Source: Bacillus andreraoultii
GTDB taxonomy: Bacteria > Bacillota > Bacilli > Bacillales > Caldibacillaceae
Assembly: GCF_001244735.1 (NCBI RefSeq)
Contig: NZ_LN868935.1
Location: 548,344-612,343 of the forward strand
Direction: 5' to 3'
Length of the DNA stretch: 64,000 nt
In this document: one piece after another, positions 23,554 to 33,935 of the stretch
Numbering within the stretch: the first letter of the stretch is position 1
Layout: each line of letters starts with the position of its first letter
Translations under genes and position numbers: made by a program
The notes under the pieces: generated by a model
Told to the model about the DNA's origin: nothing
Database searches by the model: none
What the model saw: only the letters and a program-made list of their open reading frames with translations

Positions 23554-25266
23554 TTACTTAATTGTTTTTACTAATTCAATTACTTCATCAACGGTACTCA
23601 TTTGTAGTGCTTTACTTGCCATTTCTTCCATTTCCGCTTTTGAAAGTTTGCGGATTAAAGAACGAGCTTTTAGAACTGAAGAAGCACTCATAGAGAACTC
23701 ATCAAGACCAAGGCCGAGCAATAATGGAATTGCTGTTTCGTCTCCAGCCATTTCTCCACACATACCCGTCCATTTTCCTTCTTTATGAGAAGCATCAATA
23801 ACATTTTTTACAAGGCGTAAAATGGATGGATTATATGGTTGGTATAAATAGGATACCCGTTCATTCATACGGTCTGCAGCCATCGTATATTGAATCAAGT
23901 CATTTGTTCCAATGCTGAAAAAGTCTACTTCTTTTGCAAATTGATCAGCTAAAACAGCCGTTGCTGGAATTTCAACCATGATTCCGAGTTCAATATGGTC
24001 GGAAGTTTGGACGCCTTCCTCTGCTAATTTTGCTTTTTCTTCTAAAAATAGCTCTTTCGCTGCACGGAATTCATTTAGCGTTGCAATCATTGGGAACATG
24101 ACTTTCAATTTTCCATGTACACTTGCACGTAATAACGCTCGTAATTGTGTACGGAAAATATCCGTACGATCAAGACATAGACGAATGGCACGATGTCCTA
24201 AAAATGGATTTAATTCTTCTGGTAATGGAAGATATGAAAGTTTTTTATCCCCACCAATATCTAATGTACGAACGACAACTGGTTTCCCTTTCATTCCTTC
24301 CAAAACAGCTTTGTATGCTTCATATTGAAATTCTTCACTTGGAAGTTCTTCACGTCCCATATAAAGGAACTCAGTACGGAATAAACCAACACCTTCAGCC
24401 CCGTTGTGTAAAGCACCTTCTACATCATTCGGTGTTCCAATATTAGCAACTAGTTCAACTTGTACGCCATCTTTCGAAATTGTTGGCTCATTAACAAGTT
24501 TTGCCCATTCTGCTAATTGCTCTTCATATTCCGCTTGTTTTTTCTTATATTCTGCAATTAATTCTTCAGTTGGATTTATATGTACTTCACCTGACAGACC
24601 GTCCAAAATGACAAAGTCCCCATTTTGAATATCTGCCGTTGCTGTTTTCGTACCTACAACAGCTGGAATTTCTAACGATCTTGCCATAATTGCAGAGTGA
24701 GAAGTACGACCACCAATATCTGTTGTAAAACCTTTTACAAAATTACGGTTTAATTGCGCTGTATCAGAAGGAGTTAAATCTTCAGCAACAACGATAACTT
24801 CTTCATTAATCATACTTGGATTTGGGATCGTTACATTTAATAGTCCAGCAAGTACACGTTTCCTTACATCTCGAATATCTGCCGCACGTTCACGCATATA
24901 TTCATTATCCATTTGTTCAAAAATTTGAATGAACATATCGGTTGTTTCTTGTAACGCAACTTCCGCATTCACTTTTTCATTTTTAATTTTATCCTCAATC
25001 GGATTGACAATTTCTGGATCATTCAAAATCAATAAATGTGCTTCGAAAATTTCTGCTTTATCTTTACCTAACGTTTCTCGTGCATGATCTCGGATCGCTT
25101 CTAACTGTGTTTTTGCAGCTTTTAAACTTTCTCGAAATCGATTCATTTCGTTTTCGACATTTTCAACAGTTGTTTTATTAAAAGATAAATCGGGTTCAAC
25201 AAGACGGTATGCCTTTCCAATGGCAATACCACTTGAAGCAGCAATCCCTTTAATCCATGTGCTCAT
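23554..25266 (-). CDS. ptsI: PTS enzyme I
   Basis: Phosphoenolpyruvate-protein phosphotransferase that phosphorylates HPr for all PTS sugars. It has 570 residues. The N-terminal domain carries the active-site His190 in [13 protein letters not shown]. The C-terminal PEP-binding barrel has [40 protein letters not shown] and [14 protein letters not shown] and the conserved Cys in GMCGEMAGD. Its ATG overlaps the ptsH stop by one base (TAATG), so the two are translationally coupled. Confidence 0.98.
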   Translation of the reverse strand: MSTWIKGIAASSGIAIGKAYRLVEPDLSFNKTTVENVENEMNRFRESLKAAKTQLEAIRDHARETLGKDKAEIFEAHLLILNDPEIVNPIEDKIKNEKVNAEVALQETTDMFIQIFEQMDNEYMRERAADIRDVRKRVLAGLLNVTIPNPSMINEEVIVVAEDLTPSDTAQLNRNFVKGFTTDIGGRTSHSAIMARSLEIPAVVGTKTATADIQNGDFVILDGLSGEVHINPTEELIAEYKKKQAEYEEQLAEWAKLVNEPTISKDGVQVELVANIGTPNDVEGALHNGAEGVGLFRTEFLYMGREELPSEEFQYEAYKAVLEGMKGKPVVVRTLDIGGDKKLSYLPLPEELNPFLGHRAIRLCLDRTDIFRTQLRALLRASVHGKLKVMFPMIATLNEFRAAKELFLEEKAKLAEEGVQTSDHIELGIMVEIPATAVLADQFAKEVDFFSIGTNDLIQYTMAADRMNERVSYLYQPYNPSILRLVKNVIDASHKEGKWTGMCGEMAGDETAIPLLLGLGLDEFSMSASSVLKARSLIRKLSKAEMEEMASKALQMSTVDEVIELVKTIK

Positions 25267-25532
25267 TATTCAGCCAACCCTTCTTTTTTCATTAAATCAT
25301 CAATTGCATTCAAAGCTTCATTTTCATCTTCGCCGTTAGCTTTGATTTTAATTTCGGCACCTTTACCTAATCCAAGTGACATAATTCCCATAATGGACTT
25401 TAAGTTTACTGTTTTACCATTATATTCTAAATCAACATTAGCGTTGAATTTCCCTGCTTCACGTACTAATAATGTCGCTGGACGAGCATGAATTCCTGTT
25501 TCTTCAATAATTTTATAAGATTTTTCTACCAT
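25266..25532 (-). CDS. ptsH: HPr phosphocarrier protein
   Basis: 88-residue PTS carrier. His15 lies in TGIHARPAT (EI/EII phosphotransfer). Ser46 lies in [12 protein letters not shown], the HPr kinase site that makes it a CcpA corepressor. AAGGAGTG lies upstream of the ATG. It is followed directly by ptsI. ptsG lies downstream of glcT and upstream of ptsH, so the order glcT-ptsG-ptsH-ptsI of B. subtilis is conserved. A separate ptsH promoter (for example TTGTAG-N17-TAATAT on - near 25600-25640) is possible in the 160-base gap. Confidence 0.98.
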   Translation of the reverse strand: MVEKSYKIIEETGIHARPATLLVREAGKFNANVDLEYNGKTVNLKSIMGIMSLGLGKGAEIKIKANGEDENEALNAIDDLMKKEGLAE

Positions 25533-25692
25533 AATAAAAACACTCCTTTTTTATAGTTACTAAAAGCTATTATCAAAAAACTCTTTATCAATAGAAACTA
25601 CTCAAATTTATATTACTACTATCATTATTGTTCTACAATCGACGTTATCTATTCAAACGATTATAGTTTAAATCACCTTACAACTAATTTCA

Positions 25693-27759
25693 TTACTTTA
25701 TCGAAATAACTCCTTTTTCACCCAGTGTCACTTTCCCTAACTTTCTTATAATAATACTTTCATTTTCTTTTAAATTTGTAAACACAATGGGCGTAACAAT
25801 AGAAGGTACTCGTTCTTTTATAAAGTCTATGTTCGCAAGTAATAATGGCTGTCCAGCTAGGACTTCTTCACCATCATGAACGTACACTTTGAATCCTTCA
25901 CCATTTAAATTTACTGTATCAATACCAACGTGAATGAGGAGTTCTCGTCCTCCCTTTGTTAAGAAACCAATTGCATGTTTCGTTGGGAAGACATTAATGA
26001 CAGTTCCGTCTGTTGGTGCAACAATTAGTCCCTCTTCTGGTTCAATAGCAAAACCGTCACCCATCAACTTTGCGGAAAATATCGGGTCTGGTACTTCAGT
26101 AATTGGAACAAGCTTTCCCGCCAATGGAGCAACAAATTCATCCACATTCTTCGTCATGTCACTTTGTAACGTATCAACGGAATTTTCTTGTTCACTATTC
26201 GGTTTCGTTTCTTCCATCTTTCCAATATTTGCCGGACGTCGTTTTTCCCCACTCATGATTGCTTCCATTTGGCTTTTTAATGTATCTGACTGTGGTCCAA
26301 AAACCGCTTGAATGTTGTTACCAATTTCGAGTACATCCGTAGCACCCAATTTTTTCAATCGTTTCAAATCAACAAGACTTACATTATTTACTTGAATTCT
26401 TAGACGAGTGATACATGCATCGAGGTGAGTAATATTATCTTGTCCACCCATTACTTCAAAAATCTGATAAGGAAGTTCTGCTGTACGAACTATATGATTT
26501 CCCCATTCTTTTTCGGCTTCTAAATCATCACGACCAGGTGTCTTCAAGTCAAATTTATAAATAAAAAAACGGAAAATAAAGTAATACAGAACTGCGAACA
26601 CAAGACCAACAATGACTGCAAGCCACCATCTTTCCCTGCCAGGCAATATTCCAAACAAGAAGAAATCAATGGCTCCACCAGAAAATGTAAACCCAATATT
26701 AATGTCTAGCCATGTCATTATAATAAAAGATAAACCATCCAAAACCGCATGAATAACAAATAGTAATGGGGATAAGAACAAAAATGTAAATTCAAGTGGT
26801 TCTGTTATACCAGTTAAAAAAGACGTTAATGCTGCACTCCCTAGAAGTCCTGCAACCAACTTTTTCTTCTCCGGTTTCGCTGTATGATACATCGCTAATG
26901 CGGCAGCTGGTAGTCCGAACATCATAATCGGAAACTCGCCTGCCATAAAGTGACCCGCAGTAAGATTAACTCCATCCTTTAATTGAGCAAAAAAGATTGT
27001 CATGTCACCGCGAACCATCTCGCCAGCTGTTGTTGTATATGAGCCAAATTCATACCAAAAAGGGGCATGATAAATGTGATGTAATCCGAATGGAATTAAT
27101 AATCGTTTTACAAAACCAAACATAAATACTGCTAAATATGTACCTTCATGAATTAACCACATGGAAGCTGTATTTAATCCGCTTTGAACAGGGGGCCAGA
27201 CAATTAATAAAACTAATCCGGCAATAAATGATAAAACTGCTGTAGCAATTGGAACAAAACGCTTTCCTGCAAAGAAACCTAGGAACGATGGCATGCTAAT
27301 TTCATGATATTTATTGTAACAAAATGCTGCAATAAGTCCGATAATAATTCCACCGAACACACCCGTTTGTAAGGTTGGAATTCCTAAGACTGATGCATAG
27401 CTTGGAGTTACACTAACTTGGGCTGGCGTTAACGCTAACCAGGAACCCATTACTTGGTTCATTACTAAGTATCCTACAATTGCAGCTAGTGCGGCTGTAC
27501 CGTCACCCGCTAATCCAATCGCAACGCCCGCCGCAAACAATAGAGCAAGATTCGAAAATATAATACTTCCCGCATCCTCCATTACTTTACCAGCAAGTTG
27601 AATCCATTCTAAATTTAAAAATGGAATTGCAGCAATCATATTTTCTTGACCAATCGCATTTCCAATCCCTAACAATAGACCGGCTGCTGGTAATAATGCA
27701 ACAGGAAGCATAAGTGCTTTACCAATCCTTTGTAGGACACCAAATATCTTTTTAAACAA
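25693..27759 (-). CDS. ptsG: Glucose-specific PTS EIICBA PtsG
   Basis: Membrane glucose permease/phosphotransferase of 688 residues, domain order C-B-A. The EIIC part starts FGVLQRIGKALMLPVALLPAAGLLLGIG and contains GLHHIYHAPFWYEFG and TGITEPLEFTFLF. The EIIB phosphorylation Cys is in DACITRLRIQV. The EIIA His610 is in LLIHVGIDTVNLNG. It is controlled by the RAT/terminator in front of it and by GlcT encoded just upstream. Confidence 0.95.
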   Translation of the reverse strand: MFKKIFGVLQRIGKALMLPVALLPAAGLLLGIGNAIGQENMIAAIPFLNLEWIQLAGKVMEDAGSIIFSNLALLFAAGVAIGLAGDGTAALAAIVGYLVMNQVMGSWLALTPAQVSVTPSYASVLGIPTLQTGVFGGIIIGLIAAFCYNKYHEISMPSFLGFFAGKRFVPIATAVLSFIAGLVLLIVWPPVQSGLNTASMWLIHEGTYLAVFMFGFVKRLLIPFGLHHIYHAPFWYEFGSYTTTAGEMVRGDMTIFFAQLKDGVNLTAGHFMAGEFPIMMFGLPAAALAMYHTAKPEKKKLVAGLLGSAALTSFLTGITEPLEFTFLFLSPLLFVIHAVLDGLSFIIMTWLDINIGFTFSGGAIDFFLFGILPGRERWWLAVIVGLVFAVLYYFIFRFFIYKFDLKTPGRDDLEAEKEWGNHIVRTAELPYQIFEVMGGQDNITHLDACITRLRIQVNNVSLVDLKRLKKLGATDVLEIGNNIQAVFGPQSDTLKSQMEAIMSGEKRRPANIGKMEETKPNSEQENSVDTLQSDMTKNVDEFVAPLAGKLVPITEVPDPIFSAKLMGDGFAIEPEEGLIVAPTDGTVINVFPTKHAIGFLTKGGRELLIHVGIDTVNLNGEGFKVYVHDGEEVLAGQPLLLANIDFIKERVPSIVTPIVFTNLKENESIIIRKLGKVTLGEKGVISIK

Positions 27760-27796
27760 AATAGGTTCATTCCCTCGATATTATTTCTCTATATAC

Positions 27797-27900
27797 TAAA
27801 AAAGGCATGAGCAAAAAAATGCAGACAACAAAATAGACTACTCTATTTTGTGATCATGTCAACTTTTTTACTCATGCCTGATCGAATCAGTAACACGTAC
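27797..27900 (-). promoter_or_regulatory. RAT antiterminator target overlapping terminator before ptsG
   Basis: On the minus strand the ribonucleic antiterminator reads ACGTGTTACTGATTCGATCA then GGCATGAG (27871-27898). It overlaps the 5' arm of a terminator AGGCATGAG...CTCATGCCTTTTTT (3' arm and T-run at 27798-27811). GlcT binding to the RAT would prevent the terminator, as in the B. subtilis ptsG leader. The loop carries an extra hairpin ACAAAATAGA/TCTATTTTGT. Confidence 0.9.
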
Positions 27901-27907
27901 GATAAAA

Positions 27908-28756
27908 TTATTTAGTTTTTAATTTTTCATACATTCTCTGTAAATGAACTGTTAAATAGACAGCCTCGACATTCCCAATTGGTTTCTTCAATGAATTTTG
28001 CATAATTTTAATTAGCTTCCAAGAAAGATTATAACAGAAAGGGTATTCATTTTGCAATGCAAAAATAATCGTTGATGGTTCTTCCAATTCCTCACCATCA
28101 TTCGCTCTTTCTATTGTAAAACGTAAATGTCGAACGAGACGAATATAATCAATTGATTGTTTGTCAATGACGGTTTGAAAGGCTCCTTCAATTATATGGA
28201 TAAGTTTATTAATTAATTGATTATCTTGATTCACCTTACTAAGATCTTTATGACTAATTGCGCTGTGAATGTGCAAAGTGATAAATCCAACTTCATCTTC
28301 AGGTAGTTGAATGTTAATGGACTTATTAACAATATTTACTACTTCTGAGGCTATTTCATATTCTGTTGGATAAATCGTCTTTGTTTCATATAAGAAAGGA
28401 TTTTTTATTGTAAGTCCCTTTAACGTTCGATAAATAGAAAACATTAAATGGTCAGTTAATGCAACATGAATATGTTCATCAAGTCCTGTATGTGTTTGTT
28501 TTTTTATATATTCTAACGCATCAACAATCGCATCTAATGTTTCATCGTCCATTTGGGGTAACAAACTTTTATACTGTTCTTGCTTCACTCTATCTTTTAA
28601 AATGAATATCTTTTCGACAAATTGCTCACTAAGTATGTCATCTTTTTTTCTATTAAAGCCAATCCCTTTACCAATTAAAACAACTTCTTTATAGTCATCA
28701 TTTTCAGCAATTAAAACATTATTGTTTAATATTTTCTTTACATTAAAAGTTGTCAT
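27908..28756 (-). CDS. glcT: Transcriptional antiterminator GlcT
   Basis: BglG/SacY-family RNA-binding antiterminator for ptsG, 282 residues. The N-terminal CAT RNA-binding domain reads VKKILNNNVLIAENDDYKEVVLIGKGIGFNRKKDD. Two PRD domains follow, with histidines in DEHIHVALTDHLMF and ITLHIHSAI (PRD1) and RLVRHLRFTIERA and VYLTVHLQRMYEKL (PRD2). PtsG phosphorylates such PRDs when glucose is absent. A GGGG site precedes the ATG; the gene ends only a few bases before the RAT it acts on. Confidence 0.93.
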   Translation of the reverse strand: MTTFNVKKILNNNVLIAENDDYKEVVLIGKGIGFNRKKDDILSEQFVEKIFILKDRVKQEQYKSLLPQMDDETLDAIVDALEYIKKQTHTGLDEHIHVALTDHLMFSIYRTLKGLTIKNPFLYETKTIYPTEYEIASEVVNIVNKSINIQLPEDEVGFITLHIHSAISHKDLSKVNQDNQLINKLIHIIEGAFQTVIDKQSIDYIRLVRHLRFTIERANDGEELEEPSTIIFALQNEYPFCYNLSWKLIKIMQNSLKKPIGNVEAVYLTVHLQRMYEKLKTK

Positions 28757-28794
28757 TCCGTAACCCCATTCTCATACTTCAATCTCTCTCTATC

Positions 28795-28824
28795 ATTATG
28801 AAGGATAGTTAGGGATTTGGTCAA
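28795..28824 (-). promoter_or_regulatory. Putative sigma-A promoter of glcT
   Basis: Minus-strand TTGACC (28819-28824), 18-base spacer, CATAAT (28795-28800), about 40 bases upstream of the glcT ATG. Confidence 0.6.
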
Positions 28825-28940
28825 CAAGTTCACTATGTGGGAAAAAATACCACATTAAATTATTGATGGGGAATCGATTTATATTGAAAGACTTTCTTAC
28901 ATGAAATGTTATTTTGCTAATACAGTTAAGAACACTTAGG

Positions 28941-29000
28941 ACTCGAGCATTTTGGTAAGACGAGGTTCGTAGTTTTCGCTTAACGTATAGGAATATAGAA
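28941..29000 (+). repeat. Interspersed repeat, fragment copy D
   Basis: Short diverged fragment of the interspersed family: GGTTCGTAGTTTTCGCTTAA and CGTATAGGAATATAGAATTT recall the GCCGTAGTTCGC and TATAGGAAAGTAGAAAT blocks of the full copies. It lies in the glcT-pbuG gap. Confidence 0.4.
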
Positions 29001-29031
29001 TTTAAAAGAGACGGCCATAGACCATCTCTTC
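28999..29031 (-). terminator. Terminator of pbuG
   Basis: Minus strand AAGAGATGG / CCGTCTCTT stem (one G-U pair) around an 8-base loop, then TTTTAAAT. It is twelve bases after the pbuG stop. Confidence 0.8.
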
Positions 29032-29042
29032 CAAAACAATCG

Positions 29043-30347
29043 TTAACTTAAGAAAATAAAATATAAAACAAAGATGACTGATAAAATATACATGATTGGA
29101 TGAATCTCTTTTGCCCGACCTTTAACGATTAATGTAATTGGATAAAAGATAAATCCAATTGCAATACCTGTAGCAATACTATACGTAAGTGGCATCATTA
29201 GTACGGTGAAAAACGCTGGAATGGCAATTTCAATCTTATCCCATTCAATATGCTTCAAGTTCACTGCCATTAATACACCAACAATTATTAACGCTGGTGC
29301 CGTTACTTGTGAAGTAATAATTCCTAATAGCGGTGAAAACACAAGTGCAAGTAAGAAAAACATTGCCGTAACAACTGCCGTTAGTCCAGACTTTCCACCA
29401 ACTGCAACACCTGCTGTTGATTCAATATAAGACGTTGTACTAGACGTTCCTAAAATCGCACCAAAGATTGAACCTGATGAATCTGCTGTAAGTGCTCTAC
29501 CTGCACGTGGTAGTTTCCCGTTCTTCATAATTCCGGCTTGGGATGCAACTGCAACTAATGTACCAGCTGTGTCAAAAAAGTCAACAAACATAAACGTAAG
29601 AATAACAACAAGCATTTTTAATGTAAAAATATCTTGTAAATGGAATAACGCCTGCCCAAACGTGGATTCAATACTTGGAACCGGCCCAATAATATCGTGA
29701 ATTCCTGTTGGGTGAGGAATGAGTCCAAAAATCATCCCAACAATAGATGTAAGAATCATCCCATAAAAGATTGCTGCTTTCACACCAATTGTTAATAAAA
29801 CAATAGAAACAACTAAACCAAATATCGCTAATAATACAGTTGGTGTCGTCAAATCACCTATACCAACTAAAGTATTATCATTATTTACAACGAATCCTGC
29901 ATTAATTAATCCAACAAAGGCAATGAACAAGCCAATCCCTGCGCTTACAGCATATTTAAGACTTTCCGGAATTGCGTTAATAATCATTTCACGAATTCCT
30001 GTTAATGTTAAGATGACAAGAACTGTTCCTGAAACAAGTACACCTGCTAATGCCGTCTCCCACGGAATGCCATAGTTTAAGACAACTGTATACGCAAAAA
30101 ATGCATTTAATCCCATTCCAGGTGCAAGTGCAACTGGATATTTTGCAACAAGACCCATAACTAAAGATCCAATCGCCGCTGCTAATGCGGTAGCTGTAAA
30201 GATTGCCCCTTGGTCCATCCCTGTCGCTGATAACGTATGCGGATTAACAAATAATATATAAGCCATTGCCAAAAATGTCGTTAAACCCGCAATAAATTCT
30301 GTTTTAACATTTGTTCCCAATTGATCAAGTTCAAAAAAGTTTTTCAT
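29043..30347 (-). CDS. pbuG: Hypoxanthine/guanine permease, NCS2 family (PbuG-like)
   Basis: AzgA-type NCS2 purine permease of 434 residues with about 12-14 membrane segments. Family signatures are ELDQLGTNVKTEFIAGLTTFLAMAYI, YPVALAPGMGLNAFFAY, FVDFFDTAGTLVAVA and ALTADSSGSIFGAILGTSSTTSYIESTAGVA, close to B. subtilis PbuG. It is preceded by a guanine-class riboswitch with terminator, and by a promoter with a PurR-type operator, which supports guanine/hypoxanthine as substrate. A second paralogue (PbuO-like) is encoded at 40.4-41.7 kb. Confidence 0.9.
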   Translation of the reverse strand: MKNFFELDQLGTNVKTEFIAGLTTFLAMAYILFVNPHTLSATGMDQGAIFTATALAAAIGSLVMGLVAKYPVALAPGMGLNAFFAYTVVLNYGIPWETALAGVLVSGTVLVILTLTGIREMIINAIPESLKYAVSAGIGLFIAFVGLINAGFVVNNDNTLVGIGDLTTPTVLLAIFGLVVSIVLLTIGVKAAIFYGMILTSIVGMIFGLIPHPTGIHDIIGPVPSIESTFGQALFHLQDIFTLKMLVVILTFMFVDFFDTAGTLVAVASQAGIMKNGKLPRAGRALTADSSGSIFGAILGTSSTTSYIESTAGVAVGGKSGLTAVVTAMFFLLALVFSPLLGIITSQVTAPALIIVGVLMAVNLKHIEWDKIEIAIPAFFTVLMMPLTYSIATGIAIGFIFYPITLIVKGRAKEIHPIMYILSVIFVLYFIFLS

Positions 30348-30423
30348 GTTCCCCTTACCTTTCCTTCGCTGTTTTTAATGTTAAATGTTCGTATCTTTTC
30401 ACTCTATTTACCCATTAATCTAC

Positions 30424-30459
30424 AAAAAAGAACAGCTCCGATATACGTTCGGAGCTTGA
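30424..30459 (-). terminator. Riboswitch expression-platform terminator (pbuG)
   Basis: Minus strand GCTCCGAACGTATATCGGAGC stem-loop followed by TGTTCTTTTTT. It lies downstream of the purine aptamer, so ligand binding would favour termination. Confidence 0.88.
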
Positions 30460-30540
30460 CGAAAGGTAGGTTTCATGAATCCGGGTAGGAAGAAACTTGT
30501 CTCCATTAACATTTATTCGTCTTTCCCCAGCATGACACCA

Positions 30541-30612
30541 TACCCCGTAGTCAAGCTATTTAAGGTAGCTCGGTAGAAACTCTCAGGCCATATTCCCGAG
30601 ATTATACGAGTA
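30541..30612 (-). promoter_or_regulatory. Purine riboswitch aptamer, guanine class (pbuG)
   Basis: Minus strand: TATAATCTCGGGAATATGG, CCTGAGAGTTTCTACCGAG, CTACCTTAAATAGCTTGAC, TACGGGG. The loops and junction match the xpt-type aptamer. The specificity base is C in GACTACG (adenine types have GATTATG), so guanine/hypoxanthine is the predicted ligand. Confidence 0.95.
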
Positions 30613-30635
30613 AATATTATATTTTTTACAGTTTA

Positions 30636-30710
30636 AGTTTAACAAGATTCGGTTATCACGTCAACGAAAAAACGAATAATTTTTTATATTTTTTTCATAT
30701 CGTTCGTATT
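30636..30710 (-). promoter_or_regulatory. pbuG promoter and PurR-type operator
   Basis: Minus strand -35 TTGACG (30659-30664), 17-base spacer, -10 TAAACT (30636-30641). Upstream, GAAT (30674-30677) and GTTC (30702-30705) are 24 bases apart with AAAAAACGAATAATT and ATCGTTCGTATT flanks, a slightly degenerate PurBox pair. The rest of 30711-31010 shows no gene or clear signal. Confidence 0.7.
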
Positions 30711-31025
30711 TTCAATTTATCCCACTTCAATTTCCTTTATCTACTAATTTTGTTAAAAAATAGAAATCATTTATCCTTTCCTTTCTTCCCTATCTTGTAA
30801 CAGATATAACGCTGCTGCTTTTTTATGGTTATTTTTAATAAGATGAGTGTGAAAATGGAGATGTAAGTCTATTATTTAGATTAATGGTAAATTGTAAATG
30901 ACTATGACATAATGAGGAGAGAGTTGTATTTCAAGTAAAAACCATATGAAAGATTGTGCAAGTAATATTCATTAGAGAAATCATTGGGCGAGATCGCTTA
31001 TAGTCATGGAATGGAGAAGGTTATA

Positions 31026-31541
31026 GTGGAACAAATCAAAAAGCGCCAAAGAGGAATAACGATTGGTTTACTTGTTATCTATCTACTTTTATTGATTTGG
31101 ATTATCTTATTAAAAATGACTTTATCTTTTAATGAATTGCCGCATATAAGAAATATTAATTTCATCCCTTTTGCTGATTCGGCAGTCATTAATAATCAAT
31201 TTGATTTTGAAGAGGTTATTCTAAATATCATTATTTTTATTCCTTTTGGGATTTATTTGAGTATGTTGAAACCAAATTGGACGTTCATAAAAAAAGTTGC
31301 CCCAATAGCAAGTGTGAGTGTGATATTTGAAGTACTTCAATTCATCTTTGCAATTGGTGCAACCGACATTACAGATTTCATAGGCAATACCTTAGGTGGA
31401 ATTGTTGGGATCGGGATTTACTTGATACTCTATAAATTATTTACAGAAACAATAAAAGTAAATAAAGTCTTAAACATTATAGCTTTAATTGGTACGGTTT
31501 TCACATTAGGATTATTAGGACTACTAATTGTTGTTAATTAG
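31026..31541 (+). CDS. VanZ family membrane protein
   Basis: VanZ-like integral membrane protein of 171 residues, four to five membrane segments. Characteristic stretches are HIRNINFIPFADS, NIIIFIPFGIYLSML, FEVLQFIFAIGATDITDFIGNTLGGIVG. VanZ proteins confer low teicoplanin resistance in enterococci, but most relatives have no known role. The frame is open from 30984. I choose the GTG at 31026 because GGAGAAGG lies 5 bases upstream, while earlier codons lack a site. It stands alone between pbuG and guaA. Confidence 0.75.
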   Translation: MEQIKKRQRGITIGLLVIYLLLLIWIILLKMTLSFNELPHIRNINFIPFADSAVINNQFDFEEVILNIIIFIPFGIYLSMLKPNWTFIKKVAPIASVSVIFEVLQFIFAIGATDITDFIGNTLGGIVGIGIYLILYKLFTETIKVNKVLNIIALIGTVFTLGLLGLLIVVN

Positions 31542-31909
31542 AAGAAACCATCAAAGATAGTCACTCCAATTTAAAGATTTATCACCTATGCCAATAAGAT
31601 CATTTAGAAATAGCTGATCTACTATACATAAAGATTCGTTTTATAAACTTAGTATCTTTATTTCCATCATAATCTCCCCCCTTCTTTATGTATACTAATA
31701 AAGTTCAAGCTCTTCCTAAATTATCTACTCTATCTTTCATCTATTAATAATTGCTTCTTTCACTAACCTACCTCTGCCCAATAAAGTGCGTTTGTGCAAT
31801 AAAAGGATTCTTAATTGAAATTGCAATACCACTTTCAAATTAGTCTTAACTCCACAAGATAATCCAAATACAAAAAATATTCCTTACCAAATTTCAATAA
31901 AAAACTAAA
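31542..31909. other. Non-coding gap after the vanZ-like gene
   Basis: AT-rich, no plausible gene or RNA seen. It ends at the bidirectional hairpin shared with guaA. Confidence 0.5.
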
Positions 31910-31946
31910 ATTCCCTACCAAAATTTTTTCTTGGTAGGGTTTTTGA
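31910..31946. terminator. Bidirectional terminator between vanZ-like gene and guaA
   Basis: CCCTACCAA / TTGGTAGGG stem with a 9-base loop. TTTTT follows on +, and AATTTTAGTTTTTT follows on -. Confidence 0.8.
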
Positions 31947-32036
31947 TAGGGAACTATATTTTTAATCAATTTGTTCGTTTTAGCTTAGGGCAAATGCTGT
32001 TAAATCAGCGTTCTTGCTTCAAATCAAGCTAGCCTC

Positions 32037-33584
32037 TTACTCCCACTCAATCGTTGCAGGTGGCTTACTTGTAATATCATACACGACCCGGTTTACGTGT
32101 GGAACTTCATTCACAATACGGGTAGAAATCTTTTCCAGTACTTCCCATGGAATCCGAGCCCAGTCCGATGTCATTCCATCAATGGAAGTAACTGCACGAA
32201 TGCCGATTGTGTAGTCATACGTTCGGGCATCCCCCATAACACCGACACTACGAATATTCGGAAGCACCGTAAAGTATTGCCAAATATCTCGTTCCAATCC
32301 GGCTTTTTTAATTTCATCACGTAAAATCCAATCTGATTCACGAACGATTTCTAACTTATCCTCCGTTACCTCACCTAAAACCCGAATACCAAGTCCAGGT
32401 CCAGGGAATGGTTGTCGCCAAACAATTTCATCAGGAATACCAAGAGCAGTTCCAAGTGCACGAACTTCATCTTTAAACAATGTGTTCAACGGCTCAATTA
32501 GCGTGAAGGACATTTCTTCTGGCAAACCACCAACGTTATGATGTGACTTAATTGTTTGCGCCGTCATAGTACCACTTTCGATAATATCTGTATATAGTGT
32601 CCCTTGCGCTAAAAAGTCAATCCCTTCAAGCTTATGTGCTTCATCATCAAAAACATAAATAAATTCGTTTCCGATGATTTTCCGTTTCTGTTCAGGATCT
32701 GATACACCTTGTAATTTATTTAAGAAGCGTTTTTGTGCATCCACTTTAATAACATTCATATGGAATTTTTCACCGAACGTTTCCATTACACTTTCCGCTT
32801 CACCTTTACGTAGTAGACCATGATCGACAAAAATACATGTTAATTGATCACCAATTGCTTTATGGATTAAAACAGCTACTACAGAAGAATCCACACCACC
32901 ACTTAGCGCACAAAGGACTTTTTTATCGCCTACGATGTTACGTATCTTTTCAATTTCCATTTCAATAAAGTGATCCATCGACCAATTTTCTTCACAACCA
33001 CAAATGTTGAAGACAAAGTTTTTTAAGAGTTCATTTCCGTAAACAGAATGGCGAACTTCAGGATGGAATTGGACACCATAAAACTTTTTCTCATTATTAC
33101 TCATCGCTGCAATTGGGCAGGAAGGACTTTCCGCATCAACTGTGAATCCTTGTGGCACTTCTTTCACAAGATCTCCATGGCTCATCCAAACTACTTGGGT
33201 CTCTGGAAGATCTGTAAACAGTCGATTATTGTGGCTAATTTGAATCTCGGCCTTACCGTATTCACGTTCAGAAGCTCGCTCTACTTTTCCACCAAATTGT
33301 TTTGCCATTAATTGCATACCGTAACAAATTCCTAACACAGGTAGACCAAGTTCGAAAATTTCTTCATCACATAAAAAGGCTTTTTCGTCATATACGCTAT
33401 TTGGTCCACCAGAGAAAATGATTCCTTTTACATTCATTTCTTTAATCTCATCGGCGGTAATTGTATGTGGATGAAGTTCACTGTAAACACCCAATTCACG
33501 AATTCGTCTTGTAATTAACTGATTGTACTGACTTCCGAAATCTAAAACAATCACCATTTCTTGTCCTTTTGCTGCTTTTGTCAA
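32037..33584 (-). CDS. guaA: GMP synthase (glutamine-hydrolysing) GuaA
   Basis: Converts XMP to GMP. It has 515 residues. The amidotransferase domain has Cys87 in GICYGMQ and the His/Glu pair in VQFHPEV. The ATP pyrophosphatase P-loop is [11 protein letters not shown] and the C-terminal dimerisation domain ends PPATIEWE. The TTG at 33584 is the likely start: AAAGAGGTGGACAGATTG gives correct spacing and [17 protein letters not shown] matches B. subtilis MTKLVNEMILVLDFG. The GTG three codons earlier is part of the binding site. It is controlled by an upstream guanine riboswitch. Confidence 0.96.
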   Translation of the reverse strand: MTKAAKGQEMVIVLDFGSQYNQLITRRIRELGVYSELHPHTITADEIKEMNVKGIIFSGGPNSVYDEKAFLCDEEIFELGLPVLGICYGMQLMAKQFGGKVERASEREYGKAEIQISHNNRLFTDLPETQVVWMSHGDLVKEVPQGFTVDAESPSCPIAAMSNNEKKFYGVQFHPEVRHSVYGNELLKNFVFNICGCEENWSMDHFIEMEIEKIRNIVGDKKVLCALSGGVDSSVVAVLIHKAIGDQLTCIFVDHGLLRKGEAESVMETFGEKFHMNVIKVDAQKRFLNKLQGVSDPEQKRKIIGNEFIYVFDDEAHKLEGIDFLAQGTLYTDIIESGTMTAQTIKSHHNVGGLPEEMSFTLIEPLNTLFKDEVRALGTALGIPDEIVWRQPFPGPGLGIRVLGEVTEDKLEIVRESDWILRDEIKKAGLERDIWQYFTVLPNIRSVGVMGDARTYDYTIGIRAVTSIDGMTSDWARIPWEVLEKISTRIVNEVPHVNRVVYDITSKPPATIEWE

Positions 33585-33762
33585 TCTGTCCACCTCTTTA
33601 GATTAAAAATTTACAACTGTCGCCTCTTACTATTTCCATCGTCACATATGATTGAAAAATTTGCAAATCACCCTCTTTATGGTTCTTTAGCACATGGTAT
33701 CTTTTCGGCCACCTCTATTATAGTCTGCTCTCCCCCGATAAATAAAAAAACTAAAAACCACC

Positions 33763-33839
33763 TAAAAAAGGCAGCTTCTAGTTATTCGTTCTGAATCATC
33801 GTATATAAGATTCAAAATTATATTAGAAAAGCTGCCTTC
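33763..33839 (-). terminator. Riboswitch terminator (guaA)
   Basis: Minus strand GGCAGCTTTTCTA ... TAGAAGCTGCC followed by TTTTTTAGG, with an inner GAATC/GATTC stem. It directly follows the purine aptamer and precedes guaA by about 180 bases. Confidence 0.85.
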
Positions 33840-33906
33840 ATAGTCAAACTATTATCGGTAGTTTGGTAGAGACTCTCGAACCGTATTATCCGAGGATATA
33901 TGAAGG
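33835..33906 (-). promoter_or_regulatory. Purine riboswitch aptamer, guanine class (guaA)
   Basis: Minus strand CCTTCATATATCCTCGGATA, ATACGGTTCGAGAGTCTC, TACCAAACTACCGATAATAG, TTTGACTATGAAGG. P1 is CCTTCATA/TATGAAGG. The specificity nucleotide is C (GACTATG), so guanine class. The J1/2 region (TATATCC) is the variant form seen in other guaA leaders. Confidence 0.93.
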
Positions 33907-33935
33907 AATATCTATCAATAATTAAAATCAATACC

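Noticed and set aside
30984..31025. Longer start for the VanZ-like gene (TTG at 30984 or ATG at 31011)
   Set aside because: Neither has a ribosome binding site, whereas GGAGAAGG is correctly spaced from the GTG at 31026.
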